Translations under genes and position numbers: made by a program
Notes under the pieces: generated by a model
What the model was told of the DNA's origin: nothing
The model's database searches: none
Seen by the model: the letters and a program-made list of their open reading frames with translations, nothing else
Part shown: positions 1-7,794 of the stretch, one piece after another
Numbering within the stretch: position 1 is the stretch's first letter
How the letters are laid out: each line of letters starts with the position of its first letter
Assembly (NCBI RefSeq): GCF_030817655.1
Contig: NZ_JAUSZM010000003.1
Coordinates: 8,742,001-8,806,000 of the forward strand
Reading direction: 5' to 3'
DNA length: 64,000 nt
Source: Streptomyces sp. V4I2
GTDB taxonomy: Bacteria > Actinomycetota > Actinomycetes > Streptomycetales > Streptomycetaceae

Positions 1-706
1 CGTCGTCCACGACCTGGGCTGCGGCACCGGCTCGATGGGCCGCTGGCTGGCCCCCCGCCTGGACGGCGCCCAGCACTGGATCCTGCACGACCGCGACCCC
101 TACCTCCTGCACTTCGCCGCCGTGGCCGCCCCGCGCTCCGGCGCCGACGGCAGCCGTGTCTCGACCGAGACCCGCCGCGGTGACGTCGGCCGGCTCACCC
201 CGGACGCCCTGGCCGGCGCGTCCCTGGTGACGGCCTCCGCGCTGCTCGACGTGCTGACCCGCGAGGAGATCGACACCCTGGCCGCCGCCTGCACCGGAGC
301 CGGCTGTCCGGCCCTGCTGACGCTCTCCGTGGCCGGCCGCGTCGACCTCACCCCGTCCCACCGGCTCGACGCGGAGATCGCCGAGGCGTTCAACGCCCAT
401 CAGCGCCTGGGCGGCCTGCTCGGCCCGGACGCGGTCACCGCGGCGTGCGAGGCGTTCTCCGAACGCGGCGCGACGGTACGGCTGCACCCGAGCCCCTGGC
501 GCCTTGGCCCCACCGAGTCCGCGCTGACCGCCCAGTGGCTGCGCGGCTGGGTCGGCGCGGCCGTCGAACAGCGCCCGGAACTGCGGGAACGCGCCGACCG
601 GTATCTCAGCGAGCGCCTCGCGGCCTGCGCGGCGGGCGAGTTGCGGGTCGTGGTCCACCACACCGACCTGCTGGCGCTGTCCCGGCCGACGGGCGGGGCG
701 TCATGA
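1..706 (+). CDS. Class I SAM-dependent methyltransferase, 5' end outside the window
   Basis: The reading frame is open from base 2 and opens inside the SAM-binding motif I (DLGCGTGSMG), so the start codon and a short N-terminal part lie upstream of the window. An internal ATG at 35 is part of the motif and is not the start. The glycine-rich loop and a following acidic segment (HDRDPY) fit a Rossmann-fold class I methyltransferase; the substrate cannot be read from sequence. The stop codon overlaps the next gene's start (ATGA at 703-706), so the two are translationally coupled. The neighbours (flippase-like protein, creatininase-family enzyme, GTP cyclohydrolase II paralogue) suggest a role in one small-molecule pathway. 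The family is clear, the role is inferred. Confidence 0.85.
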   Translation, partial: VVHDLGCGTGSMGRWLAPRLDGAQHWILHDRDPYLLHFAAVAAPRSGADGSRVSTETRRGDVGRLTPDALAGASLVTASALLDVLTREEIDTLAAACTGAGCPALLTLSVAGRVDLTPSHRLDAEIAEAFNAHQRLGGLLGPDAVTAACEAFSERGATVRLHPSPWRLGPTESALTAQWLRGWVGAAVEQRPELRERADRYLSERLAACAAGELRVVVHHTDLLALSRPTGGAS

Positions 707-2058
707 GCGTGGAAACGGTACGGACCTGGGGCGGCCTGCCTGGCGTGGAGCCGCGCGAGCGGCACACGGATCTGGCCGTGGCGCCCGCCCGGCCCGGCGG
801 CAGGACGGTGGCCCCCGCCGGTGCGGCCGTCTCCGAGGACCGTATCGGCGTGATCGTGCCGGCACCCCGGCCCGGTGCCGCCCGCTCCTCCTTCTCCCGC
901 TCCTTCTTCCGCTCCTTCTTCGCCCGCTTCAACTCCCGTGCCGTCCGCACCCACTTCGGGACCGTCGCGGGCGTGGCCATCCTCGCCGTCCTCCTCTGGC
1001 GCCTGGGCACCGGCGTCTTCCTGGACGGCCTGCGCCGCATCGACGGTCCGACGCTGCTCGTGGCGCTCGGCATCGGCCTCGTCACCACCGTCTTCAGCGC
1101 CTGGCGCTGGCAGTTGGTGGCCCGGGGCCTGCGCATCCGGCTCCCGCTCGGCCCGGCCGTCGCCGACTACTACCGTGCGCTGTTCCTGAACGCGGCCCTG
1201 CCCGGCGGCGTCCTCGGTGATGTGCACCGGGCGGTACGGCACGGGCAGAGCGCCGGTGACCTCGGCCGCGGCGTCCGCTCGGTCGTCATCGAACGGGCCG
1301 CGGGGCAGATCGTCCTGGCACTCGTCGGCGTCACCGTACTGCTGACCATGCCGTCGCCGGTGCTGGCCGACGCCCGGCACTTCGCGCCCCTGGTCGCGTT
1401 CGCCGCACTCGGCGCGCTCGCCGTCGTCGTCGCCCTCCGCATGAACCGGGCCCCCTCCCGCCGCGGACGGGCCCTGCGGGCAAGCCTCGGCGAGGCGCGC
1501 GAGGGACTGCTGTCGCGCCGTAACCTGCCCGGCGTCGCCCTCTCCTCCGCCGTCGTCCTCGCGGGCCACCTCGGGATGTTCGTCGTCGCCGCCCGTGTCG
1601 CCGGCTCCGCCGCCTCCGCCGCCGTGCTGCTGCCCCTCGCGGTCCTCGCCCTGCTCGCCATGAGCCTCCCGCTGAACGTCGGCGGCTGGGGCCCCCGCGA
1701 GGGCGTCACCGCCTGGGCGTTCGGCGCCGCGGGACTGGGCGCGAGCAGCGGCCTGGCGGTCGCGGTGGTGTACGGGGTGCTGAGCTTCGTGGCGAGCCTG
1801 CCGGGCGTCATCGTCCTCGTCGTCCGCTGGTACGCCGGCCTGCGCGCCGGGGCGGGGGAGGAGACCGGCGAGACCGGCGCCGGGACCGTCGTGACGGACC
1901 CGGAAACCCGCCGTATGCCCCCGTGTTACTCCGTGGGCCCGCTGCCGGTCAGCATCGAGAAATACGGGCCGAAGGATTCCGCCAGACTCGCCAGGAGCGC
2001 CTTCCCCTTTTCCGCTGAGCCCAGCGAGGGGCGGCCGATGACACCCGAATCGGTATAG
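703..2058 (+). CDS. Flippase-like integral membrane protein (lysylphosphatidylglycerol synthase TM / UPF0104 type)
   Basis: A 451-residue protein. About 85 hydrophilic N-terminal residues (two FFRSFF-like patches) are followed by many hydrophobic segments, with the family-typical stretches ALPGGVLGDVHR and LPLNVGGWGPREG. This is the flippase-like domain of AglD and MprF-related proteins, usually linked to moving or modifying lipid-linked compounds in the cytoplasmic membrane. The ATG at 703 overlaps the methyltransferase stop by four bases; earlier in-frame starts would lie inside that gene. The last 44 codons (from 1926) run antisense through the 3' end of the convergent creatininase-family gene, and this tail (residues about 408-451) no longer looks membrane-embedded. 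It may be read-through after loss of an earlier stop. Confidence 0.82.
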   Translation: MSVETVRTWGGLPGVEPRERHTDLAVAPARPGGRTVAPAGAAVSEDRIGVIVPAPRPGAARSSFSRSFFRSFFARFNSRAVRTHFGTVAGVAILAVLLWRLGTGVFLDGLRRIDGPTLLVALGIGLVTTVFSAWRWQLVARGLRIRLPLGPAVADYYRALFLNAALPGGVLGDVHRAVRHGQSAGDLGRGVRSVVIERAAGQIVLALVGVTVLLTMPSPVLADARHFAPLVAFAALGALAVVVALRMNRAPSRRGRALRASLGEAREGLLSRRNLPGVALSSAVVLAGHLGMFVVAARVAGSAASAAVLLPLAVLALLAMSLPLNVGGWGPREGVTAWAFGAAGLGASSGLAVAVVYGVLSFVASLPGVIVLVVRWYAGLRAGAGEETGETGAGTVVTDPETRRMPPCYSVGPLPVSIEKYGPKDSARLARSAFPFSAEPSEGRPMTPESV

Positions 2059-2690
2059 CCGGACATACCGAGGGTCAGGAGATGACGACGGTCGTCCGCG
2101 ACGAAATCGGAGGTCTCATAGCCGGGCCGCACACATTCGGGATGAGCGTGCAGAAGAATGGAGGTCTCTATTTCCCCCGCATGCATGTCGGTGAGCAGCG
2201 AGGTGGCCACCCCCGCCCGCTCCCGCGCCGTCTCCCAGTCCTCCGCGGCCGGGAAGAGCGCCATCCGCTCACCGCGGGCGGAGGATTCCTGAACGACGTT
2301 GCCCAGTACGTAGTTCCCGCCGTGCCCGTTGACCACCACCAGGGTGTCGACGCCGGACCGGCGCAACGAAGCCGCTATGTCCCGTACCACCGCGTGAAGG
2401 GTGACGGAGGAGATGCTGACGGTTCCCGGCCAGGCCGCGTGCTCGTGCGAGCAGGAGATCGTCACCGGTGGGAGCAGGTGCACCGGGTACGCCGCGGCGA
2501 TCTCCCGGGCGACGGCGCAGGCGACCAGCGTGTCGGTCGCCAGCGGCAGGTACGCGCCGTGCTGCTCGAAGCTCCCGACCGGAAGGACGGCGACCTGCGT
2601 TGAGACGTCCGCCCCCCGCGTCCGTACGTCTTCCGTAGTGTCCGCCGGCACCAGACCGTACGCAGCCGACCGTATTCGCGAACCACTCAT
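1926..2690 (-). CDS. Creatininase-family amidohydrolase, candidate FAPy deformylase
   Basis: A 254-residue creatininase-family metal hydrolase. Metal-ligand motifs are visible: FEQHG (Glu42, His44), Asp53 in LATDTL, NGHGGN near 121-126 and HAGEIETS further on. Members split C-N bonds; the archaeal enzyme ArfB removes the formyl group of the pyrimidine FAPy in riboflavin and F420 synthesis. The gene is divergent, with only 38 bases between start codons, from a GTP cyclohydrolase II paralogue predicted to stop at FAPy, so FAPy deformylation is the most economical role. It could instead be an ordinary creatinine or amide hydrolase. The first 30 residues are weakly typical of the family, so a GTG start further in is possible. 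It overlaps the flippase-like gene end to end. Confidence 0.85.
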   Translation of the reverse strand: MSGSRIRSAAYGLVPADTTEDVRTRGADVSTQVAVLPVGSFEQHGAYLPLATDTLVACAVAREIAAAYPVHLLPPVTISCSHEHAAWPGTVSISSVTLHAVVRDIAASLRRSGVDTLVVVNGHGGNYVLGNVVQESSARGERMALFPAAEDWETARERAGVATSLLTDMHAGEIETSILLHAHPECVRPGYETSDFVADDRRHLLTLGMSGYTDSGVIGRPSLGSAEKGKALLASLAESFGPYFSMLTGSGPTE

Positions 2691-2714
2691 CTTTTCACGG
2701 CCTTTCGTCTCTGC

Positions 2715-2720
2715 TTAGGA
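2715..2720 (+). promoter_or_regulatory. Ribosome binding site of the GTP cyclohydrolase II paralogue
   Basis: TTAGGA ends eight bases before the ATG at 2729 and supports that start. It lies in the 38-base gap between two divergent genes, so promoter elements for both directions must overlap here or lie inside the coding ends. Confidence 0.55.
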
Positions 2721-2728
2721 ACCAGATC

Positions 2729-3388
2729 ATGACAGAAAAAATTGGCGTGCTCGGCAAGAAGTCGCCACAGCGCACCGGTGTGGAACGCGTGGTGAATGCC
2801 CCGCTGCCCACCGTGTACGGGAAATTCCAGGCGGTCGGCTACCTCGATCACGACCGCGGTGACGAACAAGTGGCCCTGGTCTACGGTGAGATCGGCACGG
2901 ACGACGTGCTGACCCGGCTGCATTCCGAGTGCCTGACCGGTGACGCCTTCGGTTCCCAGCACTGCGAGTGCGGCGACCAGCTCGCCTCCGCACTGCGCGC
3001 AGTCGTCGCCGAGGGCAGCGGCATCGTCGTCTACCTCAGAGGGCATGAGGGCCGGGGCATCGGCCTGCTCGCCAAGCTGCGGGCGATGGCGCTGCAGGCG
3101 GAGGGCCTGGACACCGTCGAGGCGAACCTGGCGCTCGGCCTGCCGGTGGACGCCCGCGACTACGGGGTCGCCGCCGGGATCCTGCACGACCTGGACGTGA
3201 AGTCGGTCCGCCTGATGTCGAACAACCCGCGCAAGCGCGAGGCGTTGGTGCGGCACGGCATCGAGGTCGCCGAGACGGTGCCGCTGCTGATACCGCCGTG
3301 CGAGAACAACATCACCTATCTGCGGACGAAGCGGGAGCGGCTGGACCACCATCTGCCCCATCTGGACGCGGTGGCGCACCTGTCCTGA
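2729..3388 (+). CDS. ribA: GTP cyclohydrolase II paralogue with Met120 (FAPy-producing type)
   Basis: A 219-residue GTP cyclohydrolase II. Zinc ligands are Cys68 (HSEC), Cys79 and Cys81 (HCEC), followed by the RGHEGRGIG phosphate loop and the LMSNNPRK segment. Where E. coli RibA has the catalytic Tyr105 (IRAYALQ), this protein has Met120 (LRAMALQ). As I recall, S. coelicolor SCO6655 has the same Tyr-to-Met change and releases the formylated pyrimidine FAPy instead of completing deformylation. A separate deformylase would then be needed, and a creatininase-family gene lies divergently 38 bases away. No other riboflavin gene is nearby, so this is probably not the housekeeping copy. The fold is certain; the altered product is inferred from one residue plus context. 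Confidence 0.9.
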   Translation: MTEKIGVLGKKSPQRTGVERVVNAPLPTVYGKFQAVGYLDHDRGDEQVALVYGEIGTDDVLTRLHSECLTGDAFGSQHCECGDQLASALRAVVAEGSGIVVYLRGHEGRGIGLLAKLRAMALQAEGLDTVEANLALGLPVDARDYGVAAGILHDLDVKSVRLMSNNPRKREALVRHGIEVAETVPLLIPPCENNITYLRTKRERLDHHLPHLDAVAHLS

Positions 3389-3421
3389 TTCCCGGGCGGC
3401 GCGCGGGGACAGGAAGAGGGA

Positions 3422-4408
3422 ATGACCGACGACGTCCTCTTCCTCTCCGGGCGGCAGGTGGCACGCCTCCTCGACGCCGACACGGCGATCGCCTCGCAGC
3501 GCGCGGCCTTCACCGCGCTCGGCACGGGCGGTGTCGACCTCCCCGGGAAGATCATGCATCCCAGCCGCTTCGACGACAGTGTCGTCTTCGCGTACGTCTC
3601 CCGGCTGTCGGCGGACACCGGGGCGGTCGCGAAGGTCGGCAGCGTCAACCCGGGCAACGCGGCGGCCGGGCTGCCGACCGTGCACGCCGTCGTCACCGTG
3701 CTCGACCCGGTGACGGGCCGCCTCGCCGCCGTCATGGACGGCACGGCGGTGACGACCCTGCGCACGGCCGCGGCGAGCGCCGTCGCCGTCGACGCCCTGG
3801 CCGGCCCCGACGCCGCCGACCTGACGATCCTCGGCTCGGGCACCCAGGCCCTCGCCCATGCTCGGGCGATCGCCCGGGTGCGGGACCTGAAGTCGGTACG
3901 GCTGTGGAGCCCGACCCCGCGGCACCGCGCCCGCGCCGCCGAGACCCTCGCCGCCGAACTGGGCCTGCCCGTCGAGCCGGCCGACAGCGCCGAGGCGGCC
4001 GTGCGCGGGGCGTCGCTGGTCGCGGCCTGCACGCTCAGCACCACGCCCGTGGTGTACGGCCCGTGGCTGGATGCCGGGTGCACGGTCGTCAGCGTGGGGT
4101 CGTTCGAGCCCACCCGCCGTGAGGTGGACAGGGAGGTCGTACGACGATCCGCGGCCGTCGTCGTCGATGACCCGACGACCGCGGCCGAGCACGCCGGGCC
4201 GGTCGTGGACGCTGTGCGGGAGGGGCTGCTGACCCCTGAGGACCTCGTCCCGCTGGGCGAGGTGCTCACCGGGCGCCGCGCGGCACGGACCTCGCCCGAG
4301 GACGTCGTGTACTACAACAGCGTCGGCCTCGGTGTGCAGGACGCGGCGGCCGCCTGGGCCGTCGTCGAGGCGGCGAAGGCCGAGGCGGCGAAGGGGGAAC
4401 ACGGGTGA
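3422..4408 (+). CDS. Ornithine cyclodeaminase / mu-crystallin family protein
   Basis: A 328-residue member of the OCD/mu-crystallin family. The dinucleotide-binding motif GSGTQA is at residues 138-143, with family-typical Lys71 (AVAKVG) and Arg114 (TTLRTAAAS). Family members are ornithine or lysine cyclodeaminases (giving proline or L-pipecolate), ketimine reductases or alanine dehydrogenases, all NAD(P)-dependent. It lies 33 bases after the cyclohydrolase gene and its stop overlaps the GTG of the FAD oxidoreductase gene, so it belongs to the same operon. With saccharopine-type dehydrogenases two genes on, a lysine-derived cyclic imine or pipecolate is the most attractive substrate, but this is inference from context. 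Confidence 0.87.
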   Translation: MTDDVLFLSGRQVARLLDADTAIASQRAAFTALGTGGVDLPGKIMHPSRFDDSVVFAYVSRLSADTGAVAKVGSVNPGNAAAGLPTVHAVVTVLDPVTGRLAAVMDGTAVTTLRTAAASAVAVDALAGPDAADLTILGSGTQALAHARAIARVRDLKSVRLWSPTPRHRARAAETLAAELGLPVEPADSAEAAVRGASLVAACTLSTTPVVYGPWLDAGCTVVSVGSFEPTRREVDREVVRRSAAVVVDDPTTAAEHAGPVVDAVREGLLTPEDLVPLGEVLTGRRAARTSPEDVVYYNSVGLGVQDAAAAWAVVEAAKAEAAKGEHG

Positions 4409-5550
4409 CCATGCGCGCGGGTGTCGTGGTGATCGGCGGCGGGGTGATGGGCACCAGCATCGCCTGCCACCTGGCCCGGGCGGGCGTGCGGGACGTCGTG
4501 CTCGTCGAGCGGGACGAACTCGCCTCCGGGTCCACCTCGAAGGCGGCGGGCGGGGTGCGGGCGCAGTTCTCCGACGAGCTCAACATCCAGCTCGGCGCGC
4601 GCAGCCTGGAGGCGTTCGCCCGCTACGAGGAGGACACCGGGTACGACATCGGGCTGCACCGGGTCGGCTATCTGTTCCTGCTGTCGACGCCCGAGGACGT
4701 GGCCTCCTTCGAGGCGGGCGTACGACTGCAGAACTCCCTCGGCGTGCCCAGCCGCCTGATCGACCCGGCCGCGGCCCGGCGGCTCTCCCCGCTGATCAGC
4801 ACCGACGGCCTGCTCGCGGCGGCCTTCTCGCCCGACGACGGCCACTGCACGCCCGAGGCGGTCGTCCACGGCTACGCGGCCGCCGCCCGCCGCCACGGCG
4901 CGACGATCTGGCGGCACTGCGAACTCACCGGCATCGAACTGCACGGCGACGACATCACGGCCGTCATGACGAGCCGGGGCCGGATCGCCACCGACACGGT
5001 GATCTGCGCGGCCGGCGCCTGGTCGCGGGCGGTCGGCGCGATGGCCGGCGTGGACCTGCCGGTCGAGCCGCTGCGCCGCCAGATCGCGGTCACCGAACCG
5101 GTCGACGGACTGCCGCCCGACCTCCCCATGACCATCGACTTCACCACCAGCCTCTACTTCCACACCGAGGGCCCCGGCCTCCTCGTCGGCATGTCCGACC
5201 CCGAGGAGCGGCCCGGCTTCGCCACCGACACCCACGACCGCTGGATCCCCCGCCTGGGCGCGGCCATGGAGCAGCGCGCCCCCGCCCTCCTCGACCTGCG
5301 CCGCACCGGCGGCTGGGCGGGCCTGTACGAGCTCACCCCGGACCACAACGCCCTGATCGGCGAGGCGACTTCAGTATCCCGTTTTCTGTATGCAACCGGC
5401 TTCTCCGGTCACGGCTTCCTCCAGGGGCCGGCCGTCGGCGAGGTCGTCCGAGACCTGTATCTGGGCCGCGTACCCTTCGTGGACGTCAGCCCGCTGAGCG
5501 TCGGCCGGTTCGCGGCCGACGCCCTTCGCCCGGAGGCCAACCGCGTATGA
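4405..5550 (+). CDS. FAD-dependent amine oxidase, DAO family (sarcosine/glycine/pipecolate oxidase-like)
   Basis: A 381-residue protein with an N-terminal FAD-binding motif (VIGGGVMGTSIACHLA, residues 8-23), the GSTSKAAGGVR segment used by sarcosine oxidase beta-like enzymes, and a C-terminal GFSGHGF motif before the last helices. These enzymes oxidise secondary or primary amines of amino acids with FAD. The start is GTG 4405 (GTGA overlap with the previous gene); an ATG two codons on is an alternative. It sits between an OCD-family enzyme and LYS1/LYS9-type dehydrogenases, so oxidation of L-pipecolate, or of another lysine-derived cyclic amine, to the level of aminoadipate semialdehyde would connect the set. 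The actual substrate cannot be read. Confidence 0.87.
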   Translation: MTMRAGVVVIGGGVMGTSIACHLARAGVRDVVLVERDELASGSTSKAAGGVRAQFSDELNIQLGARSLEAFARYEEDTGYDIGLHRVGYLFLLSTPEDVASFEAGVRLQNSLGVPSRLIDPAAARRLSPLISTDGLLAAAFSPDDGHCTPEAVVHGYAAAARRHGATIWRHCELTGIELHGDDITAVMTSRGRIATDTVICAAGAWSRAVGAMAGVDLPVEPLRRQIAVTEPVDGLPPDLPMTIDFTTSLYFHTEGPGLLVGMSDPEERPGFATDTHDRWIPRLGAAMEQRAPALLDLRRTGGWAGLYELTPDHNALIGEATSVSRFLYATGFSGHGFLQGPAVGEVVRDLYLGRVPFVDVSPLSVGRFAADALRPEANRV

Positions 5551-6608
5551 CCGAGCTCCACCTGTGGCTGCGCCACGAGGTCCGCACCACCGAGCGGCGC
5601 ACCCCGATCGTGCCGTCCGACGCGCGCCGGCTCGTCGACAGCGGCGTGACGCTGACCGTCGAGGAGTCCCCGCAGCGGGTCTTCCCCGTCGAGGAGTACG
5701 AGACGGCCGGCTGCCGGATCGCGCCCGCGGGCTCGTGGGTCTCGGCGCCCGCCGACGCCGTCGTCCTCGGCCTGAAGGAACTCCCGGACGGACCCCCTGA
5801 CCTGACCCACCGGCACATCTTCTTCGGGCACGCCTACAAGCGGCAGCCCGGAGCGGCCGACCTGCTCCGGCGGTTCGTGCGCGGGCAAGGGGCACTGCTC
5901 GACCTCGAATACCTCGTGGACGACCACGGTCGCCGCCTCGCCGCCTTCGGCTTCTGGGCGGGCTACCTGGGCGCCGCCCTGGCCGTCCTCCAGCACCGGG
6001 GCAGGCTCCGCGCGCCGTTGACACCCACCGGCAAGGACGCGCTGGACGAGACGCTGCGCCCGGCGGCCGGGGACGAGGAGTTCACCGCCCTGGTCGTCGG
6101 GGCGCTCGGCCGCAGCGGGCGGGGCGCACGCGTCGCCCTCCGCGAGGCCGGCGTCGATCCCACCTGCTGGGACCTCGAGGAGACCCGCGACCTGGACCGG
6201 GGAGCCCTGCTGGCCCACGACGTCATGGTGAACGCCGTCCTCGCCACCACCCCCGTCCCGCCCTTCCTCCGCGAGGAGGACCTCGACGCTCCGGACCGCC
6301 GCCTGCGCACCCTGTGCGACGTCACCTGCGACGTGGGCTCGCCCCTGAACGTCCTGCCGGTCTACGACCGCACCACCGACTGGACGGACCCGGCCCGCCG
6401 GCTGCGCAAGGAACCGCCGCTGGACCTGATCGCCATCGACAACCTGCCGTCCCTGCTGCCGAAGGAGTCCAGCACCGACTTCTCGGCCGCCCTGCTGCCC
6501 CAGCTCCTCGACCTCGGCGTCGGCGGGCCGTGGGGGCGCTGTCTGGACCGGTTCCATCAGGCCTGCCGTGAACTCGGCATCGTAGAAGGGCAGTCGCGTG
6601 ATGTCTGA
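5547..6608 (+). CDS. Saccharopine dehydrogenase, LYS1 type (NAD+, L-lysine forming)
   Basis: A 353-residue protein that aligns along its length with yeast Lys1 as I recall it: SPQRVFPVEEY, AGSW, GLKELP with Lys77, FGHAYK with His95, LGRSGRG in the Rossmann part and the ending DNLPSLLPKES. Lys77 and His95 match the catalytic Lys/His pair of the yeast enzyme. The reaction is saccharopine + NAD+ giving lysine + 2-oxoglutarate, or the reverse. Streptomycetes normally make lysine by the diaminopimelate route, so an intact LYS1 type beside a LYS9 type is not housekeeping. The ATG at 5547 overlaps the preceding stop (ATGA). Confidence 0.9.
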   Translation: MTELHLWLRHEVRTTERRTPIVPSDARRLVDSGVTLTVEESPQRVFPVEEYETAGCRIAPAGSWVSAPADAVVLGLKELPDGPPDLTHRHIFFGHAYKRQPGAADLLRRFVRGQGALLDLEYLVDDHGRRLAAFGFWAGYLGAALAVLQHRGRLRAPLTPTGKDALDETLRPAAGDEEFTALVVGALGRSGRGARVALREAGVDPTCWDLEETRDLDRGALLAHDVMVNAVLATTPVPPFLREEDLDAPDRRLRTLCDVTCDVGSPLNVLPVYDRTTDWTDPARRLRKEPPLDLIAIDNLPSLLPKESSTDFSAALLPQLLDLGVGGPWGRCLDRFHQACRELGIVEGQSRDV

Positions 6609-7755
6609 GGTGGTTCCCGCGAGCGGCACCGTCCACTGGATCGGCGCCGGACTGTCCACCGGCAGCGGCTTGGCCGTGCTGTGCGAGACGGCCGAGCGGG
6701 TACGGCTGTGGCACCGCACCGCGGAACGTGCCGCCGAGGCCCTCGACGGGCTCGGCCTCGCCTCCCGTGCCGAGCCCCGCGCGTACGCGCCGGACGCGCT
6801 CGCGGCCGACCTTGAGCCCGGGGACGTGGTGGTGTCGATGCTGCCGGCTCCCGAACACGCCGCGCTGCTGGCCCTGTGCGTCCGCGAGCGGGCGCACTTC
6901 GCCTGCTCCAGCTATGTGTCCGACGCGGTGCTGGAGCAGGTGCCCGCGGCCGAGCGAGCCGGGGTCGTCGTCCTCACCGAGGCCGGCCTCGACCCGGGCA
7001 TCGACCACCTCTTCGCGCACAGCCTCGTCGCCCGCGCCCGGGAGGCCGTCGGCGACGGCACGCCGGCCTCCTACAGCCTCACCTCCTACTGCGGCGGCGT
7101 CCCCGCCGTCCCGAACGACTTCCGGTACCGCTTCAGCTGGGCCCCCGCAGGAGTCCTGAACGCCCTGCGCTCGCCCGCCCGTTACCTCGAGGACGGCGCC
7201 GAGACCACCGCCGACCGGCCCTGGGAAGCGACCCGGCGGCACGTCGTCGACGGCGAGACCTTCGAGGTCTACCCCAACCGGGACAGCCTCCCCTTCGTCG
7301 AGCAGTACGGACTGCCGACGGCCTGGAAGCCGCGCACCTTCGTCCGCGGCACCCTGCGTCTGGACGGCTGGCTGCGTGCCTGGGACGGCGTCTTCGCGGA
7401 GCTGCGGACCGGCGACGACGCCCGGATCGCCGCCCTGGCCCAGGAGCTGGCCGCGACGTACCCGACCACGGACGCCGACCGCGACCGCGTCGTCCTCGCC
7501 GTCTCGCTGGACGTGCGCGGCGGGGCCGGCGGGGACTGGTCGGGCGGCTACCTCCTGGACCTGGTGGGTGACGAGCGGGAGAGCGCGATGGCCCGCTGTG
7601 TCTCCCGCCCCCTCGCCCTCGGCGTCCGGCACATCCTGGACGGCTCCCTGCCGCCGGGCCTCGGCCGCGCCGCCGAGACCGGGGCCCGCTCCCAGGAGTG
7701 GCTGGCCGAACTCGCCCGGGAGGGCGTGCACTTCACCCTCCGGGTCGATCAGTAG
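6601..7755 (+). CDS. Saccharopine reductase-like dehydrogenase, LYS9 type (L-glutamate forming)
   Basis: A 384-residue protein with an N-terminal Rossmann segment (WIGAGLSTGSG), then the signatures of saccharopine reductase: GLDPGIDHLFAH, SYCGGVPA, FRYRFSWAPAG and a conserved DLVGDE near the end. The family interconverts saccharopine with 2-aminoadipate-6-semialdehyde plus glutamate using NADP(H). With the overlapping LYS1-type gene it gives a two-step link between lysine and aminoadipate semialdehyde. ATG 6601 is chosen; a GTG one codon upstream is equally possible. It is the last gene of the operon that starts at 2729. Confidence 0.88.
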   Translation: MSEVVPASGTVHWIGAGLSTGSGLAVLCETAERVRLWHRTAERAAEALDGLGLASRAEPRAYAPDALAADLEPGDVVVSMLPAPEHAALLALCVRERAHFACSSYVSDAVLEQVPAAERAGVVVLTEAGLDPGIDHLFAHSLVARAREAVGDGTPASYSLTSYCGGVPAVPNDFRYRFSWAPAGVLNALRSPARYLEDGAETTADRPWEATRRHVVDGETFEVYPNRDSLPFVEQYGLPTAWKPRTFVRGTLRLDGWLRAWDGVFAELRTGDDARIAALAQELAATYPTTDADRDRVVLAVSLDVRGGAGGDWSGGYLLDLVGDERESAMARCVSRPLALGVRHILDGSLPPGLGRAAETGARSQEWLAELAREGVHFTLRVDQ

Positions 7756-7794
7756 GCGGGTGCGGCACGTGCGCGACCGATCCGGGCCCGGTTC

